In this document: positions 20,901 through 26,790 of the stretch, one piece after another
Position numbering within the stretch: the first letter of the stretch is position 1
Layout: every line of letters begins with the position of its first letter
Source of the DNA: Stomorhina lunata
Lineage: Eukaryota > Arthropoda > Insecta > Diptera > Rhiniidae
Direction: 5' to 3'
Assembly (NCBI GenBank): GCA_933228675.1
Contig: OW121743.1
Location: 60,138,639 to 60,202,638 of the forward strand
Length of the DNA stretch: 64,000 nucleotides
Position numbers and translations under genes: made by a program
The notes under the pieces: model-generated
What the model was told of the DNA's origin: nothing
Database searches by the model: none
What the model saw: the letters and a program-made list of their open reading frames with translations, nothing else

Positions 20901-21630
20901 AAAAAAAAATTAAATACTTACTTAGTTGGTAATTGTATACGTTTCAAGGGTGGCGCAAAACGTCTAGCTCTCTTTGCCACATACGGTGGTCGTGTATAGA
21001 AATCATTATCCTCCCACAAACAAATCCAAGTCTTGGCAATGGTATACGCCCAAATCCGTATAACAGCACCGGGATTAAATGTTTCAAAAATTGCTATTTC
21101 ATCTGGAATAACATAGTCTTCAAAATATAAAACTATAAAATCCTCAGCTGGTATTTTGGGTAGATTTTGTGGGGCAATTTCTTGGAGACGAGAGGGTGCC
21201 TTATCCCACCAGTCACCATAGGTGCGCTAAAAGCAACCACATTGTAGGTAAAAAACTAAAAACAGAGTTAAAATTTTTTACTAATACTAACCATGGCAAA
21301 AGTTTGGGGAAAGTCACCATATTCTGGATACATTGAAGGTCTACCGGTAATATTAGGTGCCGTATAGGATATACTCAAATCTATGCCATATTGAGAACTA
21401 AAATCCAAAACACTGTGGGCATATTGTTCCATACGATAGTCAGCATAACAGAAACCTTCAACATCTATCATGGCACCAGCTACTTCATAATCATCATCAG
21501 ACTCTAAGGAAGCCTCTAGATCTCTTCTTTGGCTGCCGGGCAATTGTACAATTGTATCAACAGCAATTGATTTATTAACCCCCGCTCTCATATCATCCTC
21601 CGCCGAGGAGGATGTCTGGGAGTCGGACAT
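5891..21630 (-). CDS. FBXL4: FBXL4 orthologue, F-box/leucine-rich-repeat protein (11 coding exons)
   Basis: Joining 11 minus-strand exons at GT/AG sites with consistent phases gives 663 residues from the ATG at 21630; human FBXL4 has 621. Order: an acidic N-terminal part; a galactose-binding-like domain (residues about 70-245) opening with VLDFSSQYGIDLSISYT and followed by RTYGDWWD and FETFNPGAVIRI; an F-box (about 323-370) with DMPFDIVLKIFSYLDL; then LRRs (about 380-650) including SLDLWKTH, EEVDFGWC and MDLSFCDNIID; and the end VNIKCCHVRF. Family knowledge: in mammals FBXL4 is an SCF ubiquitin-ligase substrate adaptor at the mitochondrial outer membrane that restrains BNIP3/NIX-driven mitophagy. 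Introns are short except 6592-9161 and 10305-20921, both filled with minisatellite. The frame stays open, without an ATG and without acidic residues, from 21630 up to an in-frame TGA near 21813. The true start may therefore lie in an upstream exon that adds a mitochondrial presequence. Confidence 0.93.
6030..6099 (-). CDS. FBXL4: FBXL4 exon 10
   Basis: 70 nt. Acceptor TTTCTAG above 6099; donor GAG|GTGAGT below 6030. It encodes an LRR with LQKCKNLDFMDLSFCDNI, aligning to the last LRR of the family. Confidence 0.9.
6167..6358 (-). CDS. FBXL4: FBXL4 exon 9
   Basis: 192 nt. Acceptor CGCCCAACAG; donor GA|GTAAGT. It encodes LRRs, including KKLFLAAVRGLTDRDLEYIA and CPNLEQLDLMG. Phase 2 entry completes the TGT codon of GWC begun in exon 8. 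Confidence 0.92.
6426..6591 (-). CDS. FBXL4: FBXL4 exon 8
   Basis: 166 nt. Acceptor TTATTTTAG; donor TG|GTAAGT. It encodes LRR sequence with LVSLDLWKTHF and LEEVDFGW, equivalent to TLDLWRC and EELDLGWC in vertebrate FBXL4. A 2.6-kb minisatellite-filled intron separates it from exon 7. Confidence 0.93.
6640..9145 (+). repeat. 29-bp minisatellite A in an FBXL4 intron
   Basis: A degenerate tandem array with a 29-bp period fills nearly all of the intron between exons 7 and 8. The consensus contains GGGAAATTTTCAAAATTTGA followed by an ACTATTTATA-like part. Length over period gives about 86 units. Units differ by substitutions and small indels, and a short inverted patch sits near 8230. The left end is the most decayed. 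Short frames here (such as 8343-8558) are by-products of the repeat. The array lies within the transcribed region of FBXL4 and is copied as its reverse complement. Confidence 0.93.
9162..9326 (-). CDS. FBXL4: FBXL4 exon 7
   Basis: 165 nt. Acceptor CTTTTTAAG; donor G|GTAAGT. It encodes ELSLRNC, then LKNLERLDLFQTVIES and KLKHLNL, typical FBXL4 LRR sequence. Confidence 0.92.
9390..9499 (-). CDS. FBXL4: FBXL4 exon 6
   Basis: 110 nt. Acceptor TTTATTTCAG; donor G|GTTTGT. It encodes FVQQRGDSLTHIRLNSAKF and LNASCIETLGIVCDNLR, aligned to the first full LRRs. Confidence 0.92.
9568..9821 (-). CDS. FBXL4: FBXL4 exon 5 (F-box)
   Basis: 254 nt. Acceptor ATTCTTTTCAG; donor AA|GTATAA. It starts with FDIVLKIFSYLDLVSLFRVG, the core of the F-box, and continues to ELNLKPYWHL and LDMSWCG. 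Confidence 0.94.
9888..10084 (-). CDS. FBXL4: FBXL4 exon 4
   Basis: 197 nt. Acceptor TTCCTTAAAG; donor CCG|GTGAGT. It encodes the linker between the galactose-binding-like domain and the F-box and ends in DLKDMP, the start of the F-box. The following 66-nt intron is open in frame, so read-through would keep the frame and insert 22 residues. Confidence 0.88.
10171..10304 (-). CDS. FBXL4: FBXL4 exon 3
   Basis: 134 nt. Acceptor TTTTTTTCAG; donor G|GTACAA. It encodes TIRLEFNHQRLNYYTQIDAV, matching the end of the galactose-binding-like domain (IRLEVN..L.YYTELDAV in vertebrates). Confidence 0.93.
10440..12350 (+). repeat. 29-bp minisatellite A, second block (FBXL4 intron 2)
   Basis: Same unit and orientation as the 6.6-9.1 kb array: AAATTTTCAAAATTTGACTA alternating with TTTATAGGG. 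About 65 degenerate units. Many units are shortened to about 15-17 bp, for example the run of TTTTTAAAATTTGACTA near 11520-11580. Confidence 0.9.
12440..12740 (-). repeat. Dispersed repeat with a short open frame, unrecognised
   Basis: This is a GC-richer island with an open minus-strand frame (12450-12689) containing GRNSKIFESFQCEELIAMGT, whose family is not recognised. The part at about 12600-12735 has a sister at 22980-23095: both read GACTCG.AAATCTTAG.ATTC and then CGACCAAGGAC.GCCACTT. It is probably a fragment of a mobile element and not a host gene. Confidence 0.5.
12855..13105 (+). repeat. Dispersed repeat, sister of 15250-15520
   Basis: The segment starts at GATGCTACAGACAC and ends at CGGAATGTAGA.ATTAT. 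It matches 15250-15520 along its length, sharing CTATCTGTTACGC, TATCGGGA.GGT.ACCAGTT and CCAGAAC.AT.GCT.TTTCTC. No coding function is evident. Confidence 0.6.
13586..13591 (-). terminator. Candidate poly(A) signal for the 13609-14472 ORF
   Basis: Minus-strand AATAAA about 20 nt beyond the stop codon. It supports, weakly, an independent transcript nested in the FBXL4 intron. Confidence 0.3.
13609..14472 (-). CDS. Unrecognised basic protein, possible gene nested in FBXL4 intron 2
   Basis: An 864-nt frame from ATG (14472) gives about 287 residues. The frame stays open upstream, but only with non-ATG codons. The product is rich in Lys, Asn and Ser. Its N-terminal third is helical-looking (MSNKLHFLKIIENKEETLRK), the middle is low-complexity with one CPRC pair (KKCPRCSQKK), and the C-terminal part looks more conserved in character (CIKPSRLQPGLIIGAKDSFT, then GYAEHYGRIVQKHPFQEVFY). 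No family is recognised. An ORF this long without stops is unlikely by chance in such AT-rich DNA. Like its neighbour at 17362-18213 it lies on the FBXL4 strand. It could be an intronic (for example testis-type) gene or a decaying one. Confidence 0.5.
   Translation of the reverse strand: MMSSMSNKLHFLKIIENKEETLRKLLKEIEQYDSKIPSSVRHLIKGSKSVERIKHEMNKRINKTDKYSLHNREFRKDCYKYIVETIRDIYLKNQEQANGSKICNNKLNFEKYQHMEKRLRGGGSKNSENSNLTCKPSPSDQKKTLKKCPRCSQKKFKNREINEIKSSKTIRGSSSKIRNTFNKLSGIVQNNINNNKMTKDSCESDTFSKEYCIKPSRLQPGLIIGAKDSFTAINIPKGYAEHYGRIVQKHPFQEVFYHQIQALKDYEVNSRKECLLKNPEKKNKNLL
14760..15245 (+). pseudogene. RTE-like LINE relic (palm to C-terminus)
   Basis: The frame at 14759-14956 contains FEDLEYTDEN (a decayed catalytic LEYADD block) and AGLDINISKTKIM, the motif that follows the active site. 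At 15040-15230 the frames give RWNAHESGRRVSAPA and WRRSIDAELQAANYS, the same C-terminal block found in better shape on the minus strand at 23550-23885. The two pieces are separated by deletions and stops, so the copy is dead. The clade (RTE or similar) is inferred from the RRSIDAE.QAA tail. Confidence 0.65.
15250..15520 (+). repeat. Dispersed repeat, sister of 12855-13105
   Basis: See 12855-13105 for the shared blocks. Here it sits directly between the LINE relic and the retroelement ORF1-like block. Confidence 0.6.
15530..17115 (+). pseudogene. Retroelement ORF1-like protein with SUMO-interaction-like motifs and DUF4780-like end, frameshifted
   Basis: A GC-richer block starts with CCCTCGGGGGAACCTA at 15530. 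Coding runs through three frames. 15890-15935 has DSEFEVTVIS. 16004-16624 (206 codons) has VIVLDSDTESDITVIS at 16217-16264 and a basic stretch RNERKKLKKHRQ near 16490. 16597-17112 has WQRGVKIVNCDNARSFDFLK and LELPARQVVTAWFP. The last part resembles the DUF4780 region of insect mobile-element proteins (a W..GVK.V.C domain followed by AWFP). A frameshift lies near 16600 and another near 15935, so no single product can be made. A truncated sister is at 1230-1850. No RT follows. Confidence 0.55.
17150..17200 (+). repeat. Short piece shared with the RTE-like LINE
   Basis: The sequence TTTCATTTCTTATGCGATTC, followed by an ATATATTAA.GATTT part, is nearly the same as 23846-23885, where its reverse complement codes for IWWTNRIRNEDLL of the LINE C-terminal region. 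Confidence 0.5.
17362..18288 (-). CDS. Unrecognised basic protein, second possible gene nested in FBXL4 intron 2
   Basis: The frame is open from ATG 18288 (308 codons). A second ATG at 18213, in AAAGAAATG context, gives 283 codons and removes a hydrophobic, AT-driven leader, so it is the preferred start. The product is Lys/Ser/Asn-rich, with WSVLQNKGNSLYSMIQYFQD and YPKGFERPSSYQSRLSL in the middle and a very basic HLSPVKRKLVRKAKFMRHKH near the C-terminus. A GT donor (TTCG|GTAAAT, exon side at 17433) lies just after SSPSRF, so the real exon may end there and not at the stop at 17362. No family is recognised. It is a companion to the 13609-14472 frame. Confidence 0.45.
   Translation of the reverse strand: MSIFYFHFLSILNFLCFKIIFFLKEMLGLVKQIKSLHAMKSIQDLQKHHHEILKETDFKENPTISKNFRHFEKVNSIEENKSIAPHFKSQSDWSVLQNKGNSLYSMIQYFQDTYPKGFERPSSYQSRLSLCEQRKYFTTNKGYPSISSLHLIASNRKDNALKKKPAVIDLYNKLNKTTSTSDLEQYLGMKSILKKEWKKLDFENKENIYLTGIFQPLENSFRNQVSKKLPNSAEDRSHLSPVKRKLVRKAKFMRHKHSESEALMENLRKAVWHSMQILFSSPSRFGKYFKFFVIMNFFLEHSKKIIIS
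18480..20910 (+). repeat. Strongly decayed minisatellite A (FBXL4 intron 2, third block)
   Basis: Repeats of AATTCGAATATTTATA and GAAAATTTTTCAAAATT recur at about 28-30-bp steps, with heavy divergence, insertions and expanded A runs (poly-A at 20890-20909). It matches minisatellite A in word order and orientation and is the oldest-looking block. Confidence 0.75.
20922..21226 (-). CDS. FBXL4: FBXL4 exon 2
   Basis: 305 nt. Acceptor GTTGCTTTTAG; donor AA|GTAAGT. It encodes RTYGDWWDKAPSRLQ, then FEDYVIPDEIAIFETFNPGA and RRFAPPLKRIQLPT, the main body of the galactose-binding-like domain. Confidence 0.94.
21292..21630 (-). CDS. FBXL4: FBXL4 exon 1 (first recognised coding exon)
   Basis: 339 nt from ATG (AAAAATGTCC context, good for flies) to donor ATG|GTTAGT. 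It encodes an acidic/Ser-rich start (MSDSQTSSSAEDD), then YAHSVLDFSSQYG and YPEYGDFPQTFAM. In-frame open sequence continues up to 21795 and beyond, so the coding part may be longer. Confidence 0.88.
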
Positions 21631-21810
21631 TTTTCTGCTGCTGCTGCTATGAGCCCGACACAATCTCTGCAGGTGTTGTGTGAGTGTTAGTAGTTGGGCT
21701 GGAGTGAATCCGAATCCAAACCAGCTACGTGTACGCTGGGCGACAGTGGTAGCCGGAGTGGACTGGGATTGTGTCCACAAATTCCAACCGAACACAATTT
21801 TGAAGAATTT
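21631..21810 (-). other. Open extension upstream of the FBXL4 ATG, presequence-like
   Basis: The FBXL4 frame remains open for about 55 codons above the ATG before an in-frame TGA near 21813. The encoded stretch has no Asp or Glu, several Arg, many Ser/Thr and an amphipathic-looking part (AQLLTLTQHLQRLCRAHSSS). That composition is typical of mitochondrial presequences, but no ATG is present. It could be 5' UTR, the 3' part of a longer exon 1 fed by an upstream exon, or a non-AUG start. Confidence 0.4.
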
Positions 21811-21814
21811 TCAA

Positions 21815-22975
21815 AGACCTCCAATGAAAGGGACATAAGAGAGCTGGCTGGTGATATCATTAGCTGGTATTAGAAACCACCCACTTGTAACTAAATTTGG
21901 CTTGTCCCCTTTTTATGCTGCTTATATGGCTTCTGTTTTTTTCGCACCACAAAACAACAGCCCATCCGCTGAGCAGAAGACACGTCAATATCCTTGGGTT
22001 TAACCTTCACACAGGAACTATTTACTAAAGTCAAGGTCAGGGTTAATGTTTGCTTTATTCTGTTTCCTTTTGAACAGGATTATTTTTTAACTTTGAATGA
22101 TTTCAATAATTTTGTATCTAATTTTTTCACTTTTGTTGTGGTTTTTCTTTTTCCTCTTTTTTTCCAATAGTTCTCATTAATTTTTCAATTTTTTGAGATA
22201 GTATTTAATAAATTAATAACTTTTTAAAGTTATTTCAATGTTAATTTCATAAATCTTCCAAGTTATTTATTTTGTAACAAAATTTTTCTTTGTTTTCCTT
22301 GGAAAAATACTAAATTTTCACTGGATTTGTTAATGAGAAAACGAAAATTTTACAATGTTTTTGTTTTGTTTACTTTCTGCTTGACATTTTGTGAACTGTG
22401 TTCAATTTGTTTATCTATACACTTGGAGAAATGTTTGTCACAGAAAAAAGAATCTATGGATTAATTGTAATAGAACTATAGTATATTTGCCGCCTATTTA
22501 CTAAGTGCTCTAAAGTGTATTTATTTATAGTAAAGTCAAATTTTTTAAAAATATGATTTATCTGGTTGTTGTTTATGGTATTCATTGAAAAGAAATTGAG
22601 CTATTGTAACTGTAAATGTTGTTTATTGCATTGGGTTGAGTGGAGTAGAGTTGGCCGAGAAGTTGCATATTTTGAAGATATCAAGAGGGCCCGGACCATA
22701 AGCTGATCATAAGACGGCGAAGATACTGTCTAGAAGAAGCAGAATGATTCTTATTTTACGTCTGCAATATGCGAAACCACCTTTCAATAAATAATTTATG
22801 TGGCGACCGGCTATCGTTCAGTTAATAACATGCAAATTATTGTCTTATAAATTGTCGTTCTTGAGTTACGATCTTAGAAACCCTTCACATGTATGTACAT
22901 ATCTGTTAGCTTCCCTCAAATACTGCCAGTAGAGCCTGACCAGATGTTGGATATAAGTTAAGGCATTAAGCATAT
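21815..22975. other. 5' flank of FBXL4
   Basis: No coding frame was recognised. Presumed promoter and intergenic DNA. No canonical TATA/Inr pair stood out on the minus strand. Confidence 0.35.
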
Positions 22976-22979
22976 TATT

Positions 22980-23095
22980 CCCGTTCCCACTGCTGTCAGT
23001 TGTTCGTTCAGGAACGACTCGGAAATCTTAGGATTCCGACCAAGGACCGCCACTTTAGCGACATTACCAATAATATTGAAGTTACAACAACGAAT
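22980..23095 (+). repeat. Dispersed repeat, sister of about 12600-12735
   Basis: It shares GTTCCCA......TCAGTT.TTCG, then GGAACGACTCG.AAATCTTAG and CGACCAAGGAC.GCCACTT with the 12.6-kb copy, in the same orientation. Confidence 0.6.
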
Positions 23096-23547
23096 GAAAT
23101 ATAAAAACATGGGTTAGGACGTCGGGTAAGTAACCCGCTCCTATTATAAAATAGCAAAAAATTAGAATAAAGTGTTAAAGACGAATAAAAAATCAGCACT
23201 TGAGGAGGAGGTGCCCTGATCCAGTTGATGGAAGTACTCGTTAAATACAGATGTGACTACTGTCCAGAAGATAAGTTGGAATGGCTACGGCGTCCCCAAG
23301 ACTCCAAAACGTGACCTGCATTATAGCTGTCATGAGAGTAAGCATAAGAAAATTTTAATAAAAAGTTGTTTTCTGAATACTATAAGTAATGACCGACAAT
23401 GGTATGAAGTTAATATCCTTTGCGGCGCCTCACAGTATAGTTGTGAGCAACACCAGGTTTCCCCACCTTAACATACATTCCATAATCAAATGAAAAAAAA
23501 AAAAAACAGATAGACCATGTTGTAGTTGACGGTTGACATTCTGTTAT

Positions 23548-23885
23548 CTTTGACTCCCAGTGGAGCATAGGGCCTCAACCATCCTTTTATATGGGACTCT
23601 ATTGCGAGATGTTAGGCATACATCATTCCATGAATAGTTGGCTGCTTGTAACTCCGCATCAATTGATCTTCTCCACGTTCTAGCAGGTGCACCAACACGA
23701 CGGCCGCTTCCTTGTGGATTCCAACGAAGCGCTTGTCGAGCAATGTTGCTATTTGGCCTTCGAAGTGTGCGGCCTATCCATCGCCATTTCCGTTGACATA
23801 CCTCTGTGGAAGCAGGGATTTGGTTTGTTGCATTAAGTAGATCTTCATTTCTTATGCGATTCGTCCACCATATATTAAGAATTTA
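23548..23885 (-). pseudogene. RTE-like LINE C-terminal fragment, frame intact over about 111 codons
   Basis: Read on the minus strand from 23883, one uninterrupted frame encodes ILNIWWTNRIRNEDLL, then CQRKWRWIGRTLRRPNSN, RWNPQGSGRRVGAP, WRRSIDAELQAANYSWNDV and MVEALCSTGSQR before a stop. This is the typical C-terminus of RTE-type LINE polymerases in insects. There is no upstream RT on this strand, so it is a 5'-truncated insertion. Its high integrity suggests a recent origin compared with the copy at 14760-15245. Confidence 0.75.
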
Positions 23886-23984
23886 AGAACGGTTGACATG
23901 CCTCAAGTGAATTAGATGTACGTTCTATACGTAGAGCCAATAAGGAGTGGGATTATTATCTTGTAGCAGCCAAGGTAATAACAC

Positions 23985-24115
23985 GCTTGAGTGTGTCTCG
24001 AAATATACAGTCGGAAGAGCAAAAGAAGTTTGATGTCCAAAAGCTAAAACCTCAGCAAATGTGTCTCGAAATATACAGTCGGAAGCGTAAAAAAGCTAAA
24101 ACCTCAGCAAATGGC
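23985..24115 (+). repeat. Local direct duplication (about 65 bp)
   Basis: GTGTCTCGAAATATACAGTC, followed by GGAAG and then AGCTAAAACCTCAGCAA, occurs twice in tandem, near 23992 and 24061, with a short deletion in the second copy. Confidence 0.7.
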
Positions 24116-24299
24116 CACCGAATCTCGCAAAAAACAGATGAGATGAGATATTTCTGGTACCAGCGGCATTAACGGACAGTGGCAGCATATAAGTAGTTAC
24201 TAGAAAAGCTTTGGAATGATATCGGGATAAAAGGAGAGAAGAAAAACGCTTATTCTGCTTATTCGTGCTTTGAAGAGATTGAGATGTTTAAGAGCCGAA

Positions 24300-24619
24300 A
24301 TGTGGTGCGTAAATTAGATCAGAAAGTTTAACACCAAACTAAAGGTTTTATTAATTGTGTCTTCTCCTGTAAAGACAATCAAGGAAATCTGATGACAGAT
24401 ACGGAAAGCTTTCTGAAATTATTTTTATTTTTTTTTTATTAATTTCAAAATTATCAGAGGAGCACTTTTGCAATTTGCTGGTACCAAGCGAATGTGACCA
24501 TGGTGACATGTTTGAGAAAATTAATGATGAAGGCATTATATGTCCACCTAAAATAGAGGTAAGAACAGCAATATCTCATCTTAAGCTGCGGTTGCTAATG
24601 GATTACCAGCAGAGCTTTT
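24300..24619 (+). pseudogene. RTE-like LINE fragment: linker and start of RT
   Basis: Plus-strand frames give VFSCKDNQGNLMTDTESFL, then EEHFCNLLVPSECDHGDM, INDEGIICPPKIEVRTAISH and, after a frameshift, ANGLPAELF. This order (KDKEGNL, EHFE.LL, EV..AI..LK, GLPAELF) is the endonuclease-RT linker and RT motif 0/1 of RTE-type LINEs. It is cut off exactly where a dispersed element begins at about 24620. Confidence 0.65.
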
Positions 24620-25422
24620 TATACCCTTCACCACCATAGGTTGAAAGGGTATTATAAGTTTGTGCTGATGTATGTTACGCATAGAGATATTTGTCTTAGA
24701 CCCTTTTAGTATACCAATATTCTTAGAATCACTTTCTAAGTCGATTTAGCGATGTCAGTCCGTCTGGCTGGCTGGCTGGCTGGACCGCCATGTAAACCTT
24801 GTAATCAAAGTACAGGTCGCAATTCTAAAGATAACTTAATGAAATTTTGCACAAATAATTTTTTTTAATAGTGGGACCATGGCTTTTGAAATTCGTCAAA
24901 ATCGGCCCATTATTTATGGTACCTCCCATAGGTACCATTTTCCGGAATTGATATATTGGTCACAAATATCAATATTTAAAAAAAAAATTTGAAATTTAAA
25001 ACATATACTGCCTATGTAAACCAAAATTACTGTACCAAATTTCGTTGAAATCGGTTCACATTTGACCATAGCTCCCATACAAACTCTTCTGTCGAAACGC
25101 ACTAAATGTGACAAAAATCAGTAAAACGCTAGTAAATCTGAAGATAGTGAGAATTTTGAGTTTATTTTTTTGCAAACATAATTTTTGTAACAACTGTAAT
25201 CAATTTGCCAAATTTCGAGGTAATCGGTCCACATTTGACCATAGCTCTCATATAAGTCCAAATGACGGAAACGGCTTAAATATATAAGTTTTGAGAAAAT
25301 GTTTGTATGAAAGCAAAATTTATCAAATATTTGTCTTTATACAGAAAAAAGAACACCTTTGACTTTAGTGGTGAAGGGTATCGTATGTTCGGGCTTGACC
25401 GACTATAGCACTTCCTTACTTA
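24620..25422 (+). mobile_element. Short hairpin-ended dispersed element inserted in a LINE relic
   Basis: It begins with TATACCCTTCACCACC and ends with GTGGTGAAGGGTAT, then TTCGGGCTTGACCGACTATA. It contains (GGCT)n near 24765-24785 and repeated GG..CATTTGACCATAGCTC modules. The same terminal words recur at 60281-60330 and 62875-62900. There is no coding sequence, so it is a non-autonomous element. The left boundary falls inside the RT frame, which makes it a later insertion. Confidence 0.6.
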
Positions 25423-26265
25423 TTTTGTTTTATATTTGAAATTGAAACATCGCAAGATATGGTCTCTTAACAGTAGATCAATAAAATCTCTAGACTCGGC
25501 TACTGTTTCTTTCTTCGTGTTTCTAAAAATGCAATTTGACGTAAAATTTTTTTTTCTACGATTTTCCGATTTGTTCCAAGGCATCAGAGCATAAAGTGGA
25601 AACATAAAAAAAATATTTAATTATAATTGTTAATACGGCTCTAGCTTTTGTTGCTGATTGTTAATTGTTGAGGCTGGCAAAGATGCAGCCGCAATAGCTA
25701 AGGACAAACGAGAGAAGAAGAGGGTGGACCCCTTAAGCTTCAATGAATGTTTTCGAAAATGAAGCGATTGAAAACTATCGCAACTGATGGAAATTTATAA
25801 GACAAAATAAATGTTTATTAAAAAGAAATAAAGAGCTTATTTCTTTATTATTTTTTTTAAAGAAAATTTACAATGAGTAAATAAATAGTCAAATACTGGG
25901 TCTGCCTACTTGAAGTACTTTTTTAACTCTAATTCCATTTTCTTTGTAATTAAAAAATTTAATAATTGTAAAGAGAAGTGAAGAGCTTTAGATGCTACAT
26001 GGTTTTAACTTGTATTTTTATGGATCTATTTATGATTTTATTTATGATAAAGAATTGTTGTATGAAAAACATTTGAAATTTTAAAAAATACTAGAAAACC
26101 TGAAGTAAATGCAAATCTAAACATTAGACCGGAAATGTTTAACAAAAGAAGTTATGATCAGTTAAAAGAAAATTATAAAGAAAAATTTAAAAGATTGTTT
26201 CATAAAGTTTCGAAAAGTATTTTTTTAATAACCATTAAACTTATTTTTGATATTTTGAACAAGCT
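25423..26265. other. AT-rich intergenic DNA
   Basis: Nothing recognised. Confidence 0.35.
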
Positions 26266-26274
26266 GAGCTGAAT

Positions 26275-26465
26275 AAGCCTCAATGCTGCTCTAGTTTTCG
26301 AGATGTAGTGTTATCAAAAAAATGGAGGAGGTTGAGCAATAAATATTCGCGTAACTCAAAAACTTTTCATTTTCTTGATATAAGTAAAAGAAACTAAAAT
26401 TTGACAACAAAATCATCTTTCAGGAAGAATAATTAGTTTTTTAAACCATTTATCTGTGACAATAA
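26275..26465 (+). mobile_element. Half copy of the hairpin element found at 51675-52070
   Basis: It shares GCTCTAGTTTT.GAGATGTAG, AATAAATATTCGCGTAACTC and a GACAACAAAAT.ATCTTTCAG part with the left arm at 51690-51830. The right arm is missing. Confidence 0.6.
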
Positions 26466-26479
26466 AACATAATGGCTTA

Positions 26480-26790
26480 AGTCGATATTTTGTGTTTTAA
26501 GATATTAGATATTTATATGGGAGCTTTGACTAAATGTGAACCGATTTCACCAATTTTCAATACACAACATTTTCAAGATATCGAGCTAGCTCTTTTCGTT
26601 AAGGCGCTATCGCGCTATCATTTGACGGACAGACCCTCCTATATATTTGATATTTTTGTGTTTCCGTAAGTTTTTTTTATATTGGAGCTATGGTCAAATG
26701 ACGATCGATTGTAACAAAATTTTGCACAATGCATCGCATTGACATACAACTTTCATAATTTTTTATTTAAAAAATTTTTGTAAAAAATAT
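26480..26790 (+). mobile_element. Body fragment of the dispersed hairpin-ended element, leading into minisatellite B
   Basis: ATATGGGAGCTTTGACTAAA, then GAACCGATTTC, TTTTCGTTAAGGCGCTATCG and GAGCTATGGTCAAATGACGA match 47500-47740 block for block. At about 26770 the match ends and the 29-bp array begins. Confidence 0.6.
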
